62,635 nt of DNA from a virus: positions 1 to 62,635 of IMG/VR virus record IMGVR_UViG_3300042888_003244. One strand, 5' to 3'. This document shows, in pieces, positions 50,300-58,300 of the stretch. Numbering within the stretch: position 1 is the first letter of the stretch; every line of letters begins with the position of its first letter. Below the pieces are notes generated by a model, which was given only the letters and a program-made list of their open reading frames with translations, had not been told where the DNA came from and ran no database searches. The position numbers and the translations under genes are program-made.

Positions 50300-51283
50300 A
50301 TGGCCAAAATAGATAAAGTGGAAAAATTCTTAAAAGAAGAAAAACCAAAGAAAATAAAAAATCTTGAAGTAGGTTTTGACATAGATTCTTTTGAAAAAGA
50401 AGAAGATACGGATACTCTTGGATTTAGATCAGAGTTTGAACCAATCGCTAAAGGTAAAGAAAAAACTCTTAAAAAAGAAATACAAGTTACTACACCAGGA
50501 TTAAAAAAATCTATCAAAAAGTTTGAGGATTTCAAGATTTCTATTTCTATTGATGAAGTAGAACCAGAAGAAGGTGTTCTTATGGGTGGTTTAACACCTA
50601 ATGATGATGAAACTTGTTCAGATTGTGAATCTAATCCATGTGGGTGTGGATGTTCTGATTGTGATTGTGATCCTTGCGAATGTGGTGTTGGTGAAGAAGA
50701 TGTTGCAAAGTTTTCTAACTTTAATGATGTCATTGGAGACTTATTTTCAGAGAGTTTAAAGTATCATTTGAAAAATAATAAACCAATCACTGAAAACATA
50801 TTTAGACCAGGTTCTGAGGCTTTCTATGATGTTCTTAAAGAAGCTAGAACACATTTTGATTCTAATAGAGTAAATCTAACGGGATTGGATAAAGATTTGT
50901 TTGAGTCTACTGAAATAGGAAAGTTTGCTAAGTTCAATGGTGAGATAGTTCCTTTGGATCTTCCAATGGAAACGATTGAAGAAATGAATGAGGCCGAATA
51001 CAAAGGTAGAGAAGTTGAGTTGAATCATCCAATGAGAGGTGGTACTAAGAAGTATCATGTTTATGTTAAGAATCCTAAAACAGGTAATGTTAAAAAGATT
51101 GCGTTTGGTGATGTTCACGGTGGATTGACCGCAAAGGTTAGTGATCCTAAGGCTAGAAAGTCTTTTGCTGCTAGGCACAAATGTGATATGAAGAAAGATA
51201 AGACTAAGGCCGGATATTGGGCTTGTAGAATAAACAAATACGGACATCTTTGGGGTGGAAAAACTTATCCTGGATACTGGTAA
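50300..51283 (+). CDS. Virion protein with Cys-rich cluster and C-terminal RHKCD/YWACR block, 327 aa
   Basis: Modular protein. About 1-95: charged Lys/Glu helix-rich region. About 108-130: cluster of nine Cys (CSDCESNPCGCGCSDCDCDP), a likely metal site. About 145-195: helical block with NIFRPGSEAFYDVL and LTGLDKDLFE, shared with the gene at 30280. About 235-327: YKGREVELNHPMRGGTKKY, VKKIAFGDVHGG, KSFAARHKCD and AGYWACRINKYGHLW, a C-terminal domain widespread in structural proteins of T4-like and marine phages. Probably a head or tail structural component. It precedes a cupin-like gene by three bases. Confidence 0.65.
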   Translation: MAKIDKVEKFLKEEKPKKIKNLEVGFDIDSFEKEEDTDTLGFRSEFEPIAKGKEKTLKKEIQVTTPGLKKSIKKFEDFKISISIDEVEPEEGVLMGGLTPNDDETCSDCESNPCGCGCSDCDCDPCECGVGEEDVAKFSNFNDVIGDLFSESLKYHLKNNKPITENIFRPGSEAFYDVLKEARTHFDSNRVNLTGLDKDLFESTEIGKFAKFNGEIVPLDLPMETIEEMNEAEYKGREVELNHPMRGGTKKYHVYVKNPKTGNVKKIAFGDVHGGLTAKVSDPKARKSFAARHKCDMKKDKTKAGYWACRINKYGHLWGGKTYPGYW

Positions 51284-51286
51284 AAT

Positions 51287-51556
51287 ATGACACTTCCATA
51301 TAAAGAAACTAAAATAAGTGATAATACATTTATCAGAGAATTTAGTCAAGATACTGACTCTGGTGAGTTTATGTGGCATCGTGATAGGGAAGATAGAATA
51401 ATCGAATCTATCGACGAAACTGATTGGATGGTGCAGATAGACAACGAACTACCAAAGAAGATAGAAGGTGAAGTTTTTATACCGATGGGTATTTATCATC
51501 GGTTGATAAAGGGAACTAACAATCTTAAAGTAAAGGTAATAAAGTTAAAAAAATGA
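51287..51556 (+). CDS. Small cupin-like protein, 89 aa
   Basis: Short single-domain beta-barrel-like protein: MWHRDREDRIIESI (His before HRDREDR), DWMVQIDNELPKKI, GEVFIPMGIYHRLIKG and KVKVIKL form the conserved pattern of small phage cupins. Metal binding by the two histidines is likely; the ligand is unknown. It follows the virion protein gene by three bases and is in one unit with it. Confidence 0.6.
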   Translation: MTLPYKETKISDNTFIREFSQDTDSGEFMWHRDREDRIIESIDETDWMVQIDNELPKKIEGEVFIPMGIYHRLIKGTNNLKVKVIKLKK

Positions 51557-51563
51557 TTTTTTT

Positions 51564-51574
51564 TTTAATATATA
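51564..51574 (+). promoter_or_regulatory. Late-type promoter motif TTTAATATATA
   Basis: Exact plus-strand copy inside a T-run, 21 bases before ATG 51596. Confidence 0.6.
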
Positions 51575-51595
51575 CTCTATAAAAAAATACTAAAT

Positions 51596-51979
51596 ATGAA
51601 ACACTTAAAAAAATTTAATGAAGGATTCTTTTCGAATCTTTTTAAAGGAAAAGAAGATGAAACACCAGTAACTCCTGAAGAAGTTAAATCAAAATCAACA
51701 TCAGGTTCGGCTTTTGATAGAGATGAATTAAAAATTGAAGCGGAAGAAAAATTTAATTCTCTAGTAAAAGAATTAGATAGTAAGTTAAGAAATACAACTG
51801 AAAATTATATTGAAGTAAAACAAAATCCTGCCTTTAAAACCAAAAGTACAAAATCGGTAAACTCTTTTTTATTGAAAATGATTGAAGATCATTATACACA
51901 AAGAGGATTTATAACCAATAGATCGTATGATGGTAGAGATAATGCTAAACATGATTGGTTTAGAATAATCGCTGACTAA
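51596..51979 (+). CDS. Leader-bearing hypothetical protein, 127 aa
   Basis: Begins MKHLKKFNEGFFSNLFKGKE, an F-rich variant of the shared leader close to the start of the gene at 12805. The rest is a Lys/Glu/Ser/Thr-rich helical protein (FDRDELKIEAEEKFNSLV), about 115 residues, with no motif recognised. Strong promoter motif and a bidirectional terminator make it a one-gene unit. Packaging into the head is inference. Confidence 0.65.
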   Translation: MKHLKKFNEGFFSNLFKGKEDETPVTPEEVKSKSTSGSAFDRDELKIEAEEKFNSLVKELDSKLRNTTENYIEVKQNPAFKTKSTKSVNSFLLKMIEDHYTQRGFITNRSYDGRDNAKHDWFRIIAD

Positions 51980-52000
51980 ACAATACTAAAATAAAGTAAT

Positions 52001-52034
52001 AAAAAAACCACTCTAATGAGTGGTTTTCTTTTTT
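52001..52034. terminator. Bidirectional hairpin terminator
   Basis: AAAAAACCACTCT / AATGAGTGGTTTTC between convergent stops at 51979 and 52033; same stem family as at 7548 and 15859. Confidence 0.8.
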
Positions 52035-53157
52035 AGTCAATCTTTGACTTATAGTTTTCGTTGTAGAGTCTGATTACTTCGTCATACTCGCTTAGTATTC
52101 CATCTTTGAAATCAGAGTTCTCATATTTCTGTCTATCAATATATTCTCTGATATAAGTTTCATATTCAAGCTTTATAGAGATGTCCATAGATTCTTCATC
52201 TATCTCAACTGCTTCTGAGATAATATCTTCTCCATCTTCATTCTTTTGTACTATGTCGTCTATATACTCAACAGATGCGAAATTACCTTTCTCTAACATC
52301 ATTTCAAGCTTTCTACGAAGCTTTCTATTATTGATAAGTAGATTGTTTGATATGGCTAAATCTATGTAGTCCTTCGTGTCCTTAATCTCATCTAATCTAT
52401 CAATATCCTCTTCAGTTATTACTCTGAACTTTCTGAATACTGGTGAGTAGTTGTTTGCATGAAAAGATACTTCATTTGTATCTAAATCTAATATAGTGAT
52501 TCCTTTTTGGTCTCCCGTATCGTTTCTATCCATTTGGTACAAAGACCCTATGAATCTAAAATTTTTGTTCTGTTGAACAAGATGAATATGGCCCGAAAAT
52601 ACATCTTTGTATCCACTAAAGTTCTCTACATCAATCTTATCTGCGTTTCTATGTGCAACAGAGTTTAGGTGCATTTTACAACCATTTAAGTCTGAGTGGC
52701 AAAATAGATAGTCTCCTGGATTACTACCAAGTTCTTTAATCATATCGAGTCTTTTCTCTACCCATGGTATTAGAACAAGCTTTTGATTGTTTACTTCGAT
52801 TGTGGTAGTTTTTTCATATACGGTTATGTTTTTGTTCATATAACTGAACAATCTAACAGAGTTGACTTCGTTTGATCCTTTGTTAAATAAATCGTGGTTT
52901 CCAACCATTATATGAATTGGTATAATATCAGAGATATCTTTAAGTATTTTTTCCACTTTATTTGATATGTTTATAGGAATGGATGTTCTATTATCGAATA
53001 AATCACCTAAGTGAATCAGTATGTCACCAGGCTTCGCGTTTTCTTTTAGATAGGGGATTACATAGTTATAGAATGTTGATTCCATCATATTCATCCATTT
53101 ATCTAGGTTGTTTAGATAGATACCAAAATGGGTATCTGTTATCATATATACTTTCAT
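52033..53157 (-). CDS. 47: gp47/SbcD-type recombination nuclease subunit
   Basis: Mre11/SbcD-family metallophosphoesterase nuclease; with gp46 (SMC-like, not in the window) it resects DNA ends for UvsX-dependent recombination. 374 residues (T4 gp47 is 339). All metal ligands are visible: Asp8-x-His10 in DTHFG, Asp52 in GDLFDN, Asn87-His88-Asp89 in GNHDL, His154 in CHSDLNG, and GHIH (189-192). A C-terminal helical cap follows. It stands as a single-gene block between the leader protein and the tail tube, away from its usual partner gp46, which the rest of the genome should encode. Confidence 0.9.
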   Translation of the reverse strand: MKVYMITDTHFGIYLNNLDKWMNMMESTFYNYVIPYLKENAKPGDILIHLGDLFDNRTSIPINISNKVEKILKDISDIIPIHIMVGNHDLFNKGSNEVNSVRLFSYMNKNITVYEKTTTIEVNNQKLVLIPWVEKRLDMIKELGSNPGDYLFCHSDLNGCKMHLNSVAHRNADKIDVENFSGYKDVFSGHIHLVQQNKNFRFIGSLYQMDRNDTGDQKGITILDLDTNEVSFHANNYSPVFRKFRVITEEDIDRLDEIKDTKDYIDLAISNNLLINNRKLRRKLEMMLEKGNFASVEYIDDIVQKNEDGEDIISEAVEIDEESMDISIKLEYETYIREYIDRQKYENSDFKDGILSEYDEVIRLYNENYKSKID

Positions 53158-53246
53158 TGAAAATGATAATTTTTTGTATGATTTATATGATTTTTATGTA
53201 TTTAAGTTTAAATAAGTGAAAATGGAAAAAAATTGCTTTTTTAATA

Positions 53247-53262
53247 TAATATATACATTATA
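53247..53262 (+). promoter_or_regulatory. First copy of a 16-bp promoter repeat upstream of the tail tube
   Basis: TAATATATACATTATA, an extended form of the recurring motif (TAATATATA core), 90 bases before ATG 53353. An identical copy follows at 53299. Confidence 0.5.
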
Positions 53263-53298
53263 GTTAAGCCTTTAAAAAAACAGAAGGTAAAAAAATAT

Positions 53299-53314
53299 TA
53301 ATATATACATTATA
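53299..53314 (+). promoter_or_regulatory. Second copy of the 16-bp promoter repeat upstream of the tail tube
   Basis: TAATATATACATTATA, identical to the copy at 53247 and 52 bases downstream of it. The 38 bases between it and ATG 53353 are A/T-rich. Together these suggest dual promoters for a high-copy structural gene. Confidence 0.55.
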
Positions 53315-53352
53315 ATTGTTTACCAATTACATAAAAAATAAATAAAAAAAAT

Positions 53353-53976
53353 ATGCCATTACCACATTATACGCAGATTTCCAATGTTGGTTCTCCAGGT
53401 GGACCTGGAACACTACCAGATGAAGTAGTATACCTAAACTTGTTTGAGGTAACATTCGTGTTACCAGTTATCTTACAGGCACAAAAAAGAGATGCTCTTT
53501 TATTGTTAGAAAACGCTACTAAAATAAGTTTAGCAAACTTAACAGAGTTTGATACTGCTGCCAAAGAGCAAAGATTCAAATACTCTACAAGAGTTTTTCA
53601 AACAACTCCTACTAAGACTAGTGGTACGTTGGCAATACCTTTCCAGGTAAATGTTAATAACAATGGTTCTATGGAAGTTTGGAATACTTTGAAAGCTTGG
53701 TATGACTTACTTTTTAACTCTCAAAATGGTTCTCTTCACTACAAAAGTGATATGATTGGAACTATTATCGTAAATCAACATGATAAAAAGGGTGTTGTAT
53801 TGAGAAGGGTTACTTTCCAAAACTGTCAAATGTCGAAACTTGCAGGTTACGAACTTGATTGGGCATCAAATGATATCATTCCAACAGTTAGTGCTGATTT
53901 TGTATATGATTACTTCATTGATGAATACATTGACTCAGGATTCTCTATTAATCCTCCACTTATTTCAGGATATTAA
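53353..53976 (+). CDS. 19: Tail tube protein (gp19-like)
   Basis: Forms the inner tail tube through which DNA passes. 207 residues (T4 gp19 is 163). Seen: an N-terminal Pro/Gly/His segment, EVTFVLPVI, a YSTRVFQTTPTKTSGTLAIP block and the late DFVYDYFIDEYID, all characteristic of tube proteins of this type (beta-barrel with long helices). It is the only gene of a short plus-strand block with its own terminators on both sides and double promoter, in keeping with heavy expression. Sheath and gp26-like genes lie across a convergent junction. Confidence 0.8.
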   Translation: MPLPHYTQISNVGSPGGPGTLPDEVVYLNLFEVTFVLPVILQAQKRDALLLLENATKISLANLTEFDTAAKEQRFKYSTRVFQTTPTKTSGTLAIPFQVNVNNNGSMEVWNTLKAWYDLLFNSQNGSLHYKSDMIGTIIVNQHDKKGVVLRRVTFQNCQMSKLAGYELDWASNDIIPTVSADFVYDYFIDEYIDSGFSINPPLISGY

Positions 53977-53986
53977 TACTAAATAT

Positions 53987-54017
53987 AAAAACCCACTCAA
54001 TCGAGTGGGTTTTTTTA
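53987..54017 (+). terminator. Hairpin terminator after the tail tube
   Basis: AAAACCCACTCA / TGAGTGGGTTTTTTT; the first of two adjacent hairpins between convergent stops at 53976 and 54070. Confidence 0.85.
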
Positions 54018-54034
54018 TGTCTATTTTTATAACT

Positions 54035-54068
54035 AAAAAACCCACTCAAAATTTGAGTGGGTTTTTCT
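54035..54068 (-). terminator. Second hairpin terminator, for the minus-strand unit
   Basis: AAAAAACCCACTCA / TGAGTGGGTTTTTC; near-identical stem to the one at 53987, a tandem arrangement that probably insulates the tube gene from the sheath operon on the other strand. Confidence 0.85.
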
Positions 54069-54069
54069 A

Positions 54070-54288
54070 TTAGAATTTTGGCATGCTTATATTGCTTGTC
54101 ATACTCGATGCGTTCTTCATCATCGAACCTGTATCTGGCATTCCTTTTTGTTGCTCTCCTTCGTCTTTCTTTCTTTGATTGTCTTCTTCTTCGACAATTT
54201 CGTTAACAAGTTTGATGTTTTCTTCAAACATCCAGAAAGGCCAATCATCCATTGACACTTCCTGTGTGTGAAAGTGTTTTTGGAGCAT
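54070..54288 (-). CDS. Small tail-assembly protein following the gp26-like gene, 72 aa
   Basis: ATG at 54288, four bases after the gp26-like stop. Sequence: MLQKHFHTQEVSMDDWPFWM, then FEENIKLVNEIVEEEDNQRK and a disordered, Met/Ser-rich tail. Short proteins of the type W.(F/Y)...(E)..I...NE(I/V)..E..  follow gp26-like genes or form the second half of tail-assembly chaperones in other phages. The frame is also open for about 100 bases upstream inside the gp26-like gene, so a +1/-2 frameshift fusion is possible but no clear slippery site was found. Confidence 0.55.
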   Translation of the reverse strand: MLQKHFHTQEVSMDDWPFWMFEENIKLVNEIVEEEDNQRKKDEGEQQKGMPDTGSMMKNASSMTSNISMPKF

Positions 54289-54292
54289 TAAT

Positions 54293-55234
54293 TTATTCTT
54301 TAATATATGCTTCAAAGGCATCATGAATAACGAAAATACTTGAGGCTCCGTTGGGAAATTGCATATCTGTGTGGACCTCCTCACCACACTGGCATAACTT
54401 TTTAAGTTCTTTTATTCCAAATGTCATCTTGCCCACAGCTGCATTCAAAAATTGAAATGAGATATCATCCATTTCTTCAAATTCTTTAACTTTTGCTTTT
54501 ACTCCGTCATATGTTATAGAAGTTCTACCATTCATCATAAAAGGAATGATTTTTAAGAAAGCTAAATTAGGATTTCTTTTTTCATTATTTTCTTTCATAA
54601 TGTATTCTGTGAAAGCCTTTTGAAGTCCAATGTTAGGTGGAGTCAATTCAAAGGCTTTACCATTAACTGTTTTGAAATGATATGATCCTGAATTTCTGTT
54701 GTAGAATCTTTCAAGTTTTTCATCTATTTCATGGAAAACAAAGTTTTCTTTGTTTAGTGAGATTGCCACTTCTTCGCCACAACTACATTTTGCATTTACT
54801 GATAATGAATTTCCTGATTGGAAAGTAAGTTCTCTGATAAGAAAAACTAAGAATAGTCTATCTTGATCTTTGATATCTAAATAAGATCCTATTTTACCAT
54901 CAGAATATTTAACTCTAACACATGATTGTAAAATATCATTCATTTTTTCCACTATGTCGTAGAAGTTCTGGTCGTCTACCATAGAGTATGCTTGAATCTC
55001 TTTTACTTGTGCTGGTCTTACCATGAAAAGAGTTCCTGTTGGATAGAATTGTCCACAAGGTAATTCTCTGATATCGAAGTTGAAGTATTGTAAGTCACTT
55101 ACTCTAGTTCCCTCTACTACAGGTTTTTGTGCGGTTGTATTGTCATTAAAGTTGTTCTGATTCTTACTTGGATCGATATCGTTTAGATGTCTCTTTAGGT
55201 AGTCCTCTTCACTCATTTCTTGTTCTTTAGACAT
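54293..55234 (-). CDS. gp26/gp51-like baseplate hub assembly protein (T4_baseplate family)
   Basis: 313 residues. N-terminal 60 residues are disordered and charged. Then a T4_baseplate-type domain (about 60-310): DDQNFYDIVEKMNDILQSCV, then DRLFLVFLIRELTF and, flanking a long insert, two CxC pairs (KCSCGEEVAISL and CQCGEEVHTD) which probably form a zinc knuckle. In T4 the gp26/gp51 proteins help assemble the baseplate hub. It precedes a 72-residue gene by four bases, and sits in the sheath operon direction. Promoter-like motif (one mismatch) upstream of its start. Family call is by eye. Confidence 0.65.
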   Translation of the reverse strand: MSKEQEMSEEDYLKRHLNDIDPSKNQNNFNDNTTAQKPVVEGTRVSDLQYFNFDIRELPCGQFYPTGTLFMVRPAQVKEIQAYSMVDDQNFYDIVEKMNDILQSCVRVKYSDGKIGSYLDIKDQDRLFLVFLIRELTFQSGNSLSVNAKCSCGEEVAISLNKENFVFHEIDEKLERFYNRNSGSYHFKTVNGKAFELTPPNIGLQKAFTEYIMKENNEKRNPNLAFLKIIPFMMNGRTSITYDGVKAKVKEFEEMDDISFQFLNAAVGKMTFGIKELKKLCQCGEEVHTDMQFPNGASSIFVIHDAFEAYIKE

Positions 55235-55257
55235 AATGTTATTTGTTATTTTTTAAA

Positions 55258-55268
55258 TATATATTAGA
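55258..55268 (-). promoter_or_regulatory. Promoter motif variant TCTAATATATA
   Basis: One mismatch from the recurring 11-mer, 23 bases before ATG 55234. Confidence 0.5.
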
Positions 55269-55318
55269 TATATCTCTCTTCCTTATATCTTCAAATAACT
55301 ATAAAGTTTTCATAAAAC

Positions 55319-55352
55319 AAAAAAACCTCAAATTTCTTTGAGGTTTTTTTAT
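55319..55352 (-). terminator. Hairpin terminator after the tail sheath
   Basis: AAAAAAACCTCAAA / TTTGAGGTTTTTTT with a short loop, just before the stop of the sheath gene at 55365, minus strand T-run; separates the sheath gene from the gp26-like gene downstream. Confidence 0.8.
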
Positions 55353-55364
55353 TTTTAGTGTATA

Positions 55365-58300
55365 TTATGCGAATCCACCTGCTGCAATAGCTCCTGTTCT
55401 TAGTATAGTTACATTGTTAACAATGATTCCCATACCTTTGATAGGTTCTACGTAAGTATCAAGTACACCGATTTGGTTATCGATAATCTCAGTCGTATTG
55501 TTTTCCTCATCCATTTTATTGAAGTAGTTGTACAATCCATTTTTACTTACATATGTTTCACAGATTACGTCAGCTCTAAGTTTGATTTCAGCTCTGATGT
55601 CTGGTGTGTTATATCTCCATTGGAAGTCTAACAACATTCTTGATAACTCTCTTTCAAGCTCGATAAGTACCTCTCTAACGTGAATGTAAGAAAGTGCCGA
55701 TTTGTAAAGAGTTTGTGCTGTATTCTCAGTCTCAATAACGTTTCCTCTATTTCTTTTGAAAACGATTGGGTTGATTTGAGCACCATTTAACCACTCTATG
55801 TCAGATGGAGTAAAGTCCATTTCTAATCCAGCGATGTTTGTGATTCTACCGTTAGTAACACCCGCTGCGATTGTCCAAGGAGTAATAGATCCAACATTTG
55901 ATGTATGTTTTCTCATATACGTTGTTGCTGCATGAGATGCTGGTGGCATATCTAATGGTCTTCCATTGTCATTTACTGTTAAGTAAGGCATGAAGTAACC
56001 AACACAAGTTGTACCTGCTCCGTCACCGAATGAGTAAAGGAATGCTGGTCCACTTTCAGGATCTCCACCTTTGGCAATAAACTCTGCTTGAAGAACTCCT
56101 TCTGCGTTTACGAATGTTGGAGAGCTTGAGTTTTTGAATGACTTCATAGAAGGCATATTCAAGAATCCAAATGCGTCTAATCTATCTCCACAGATGTCAA
56201 CTAATTGTTGTTTAGATCTTTCTGTCAATCCTAATCCAAATGAATCGATTAAGTATCTGAAGTCTAAAGCTTCTTTGTTAGTTATTGCTTTGAACAATGG
56301 TGTTCCTTTTGAAACAAGATTTAATACTGCATTTTGTCTAGCTTCAGTTCCATCAGGTAATGATGCTTCTCTTACTCTGAATCCTTTTAAAGAGATTGCT
56401 TTGTAAGTTGTTGCATAGTTATCAACAGTTTTGTATCTTGTTGTTTGCCAGTCTCCACTAAAATTAACCTTTTTGATTTCAGAATCACAAGTTATTTCAA
56501 CTAAGTCTGCGTTTCCAGTGTATTGTCTTTTTGAAACAATTCTTGTTAGTTTTCTTGGATATTGACCAATGTTTAGTGTTAGTTCATTATACTTAGCCTC
56601 TAAGAAGTCTCCAACTTTTACTTCAGTATATCTAGCTCCCGCTACAAGAACTTTGTTAGGAACTTCAACATATCCAGCAGGATACTCAATCTCTAAAGAT
56701 TGTTTGTAGTTTGTTATTGCAGAGTTTATTTCGAATGTTCCTGCTGTTTCGATATCTACATCCTCATATGAATTAAATGTTTCATCCATAAAAGATACAT
56801 TTAAAACTTCTCCATCAACATACATTTTAAGGTAGTGTTTAGTGTTGAAGTCTGATATTATAGAAACGTTTTGTACTCTTTCGTAAGAAGTTTCTTCGTT
56901 TACTTTATATACGTGTGTGAATATTCCAGCACCATTATCCATAGTACCAAAAAGATTATCTGATATGATTGTGAAAGTTCCTGTGTTTGTAACCGCACCT
57001 TTTATAGAAATCACGTCGTATAAAGAAAGCTCGTCTAAATCTGCTGCGTTAAATGCGATATAATCGTATCCTGCTGCAGAAGAAGTAGGTCCTACGTTTA
57101 CTCCAGCAGTTAATCCAAATACAGTAACTGCAGATTCACCATCAAAGAAGTAAACATCAGATATGTATTCAGCACCCGCTACATAAGGAGTTGCATTTGC
57201 TTTTTCTAATATTGTTTTAGATGTTTTGTTTGCATAGAAGAAATCTCCAGTGTTTACAACACCATCATAGTATCTTCCGTATAGTTTAGAGTATTTTCCA
57301 ACTACACCAAAACTATTTCCATCAGCAACTTCTACTTGTGTTTTTACACCTTTGGCACCTAATATAAATTCGTTATCTACTGTATAGAATACTAAGAAAC
57401 CTTTTAAGATGTCTTGTAAATCTGCTAGTTCGAAAGGAAGTTTAAGTTCGAAAGATTTATCTTGTGTAGAAGAAGTAACAATATTTGATATTGAAACGTC
57501 TGCTAAACTAATCTTATCTCCTTTGTAGTTGTTAAGACCTTTTTTAAAGCTTTTAAGCATTGCCATTTTAACTTTGTTAGGACTATCGATTAGATCAACA
57601 AGTCTGTTAAACATTTTGAATCTTCTGTATTGTGCGTAGTCTTTAACGTTTATAGAAGAGTCTGTATCTGTAAAGGTTACTTTAATAGATCCTGTTGCTC
57701 CAGTTACTGCTTCTATGAAGTAGTCTGCACCTGATGCCGTACCAAATACGAAGTTGTTAAATCCACCTTGTTTAAGGTTTACGTTTGTCCAAACTGGAGT
57801 TCCTGTTATTTGTTGTTCTAATACTCTGAACTTAACAGATGCTAATACAGTATCTGTAGATGCTACTGAAGGATTGTTTGCGTTTGTACTATTTACAACT
57901 TTAAATTTTCCTGTAGAGTCTACTACGAATGCAGATGAATATGTTGCTGCAGTTGAACTGTATACGTAGTTACTTCCTAATATACTAAGTGTTGCAGTTC
58001 CTGAAATAGGTACTTGTTTGTCTCCAACAACAACAAATGCGTCATAGTCTGGATACATAAGTGAGTAAGTAGCTACGATTGATGCAGTTGAATAACTAAA
58101 TGTTGCAGCAAGTTCTACGTTATAGATATATCCTTCTGAGAAGTATGATGTTCTTTCATCACCATTAGTAACCCATCCTTTTACTTTAGGAGTTTCATAT
58201 GCGTGGTGTGTTCCAGTCTCATATGCCCAAGATGCTGAACCACCTAATAAAGCAGTTACGTTTCCTGGTAAATCTAATGGATTTGAAACGATTTCAATCT

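Noticed and set aside
50621-50695. Cys-rich segment as a separate metallothionein gene
   Set aside because: It is in frame inside the 327-residue protein with no start or stop near it.
50245-50733. Minus-strand frame of 162 residues before the Cys-rich virion protein
   Set aside because: It overlaps the plus-strand gene that has recognisable domains and lacks any coding signature of its own.
53158-53352. Possible ncRNA or tRNA in the 195-base leader of the tail tube gene
   Set aside because: No cloverleaf or stable hairpin was seen; the sequence is very AT-rich and contains two promoter repeats.
7548-54068. Repeated palindromes with CCACTCA/TGAGTGG stem as REP-like or CRISPR repeats
   Set aside because: They sit singly at convergent gene ends with A/T-runs, with no regular spacers or array.
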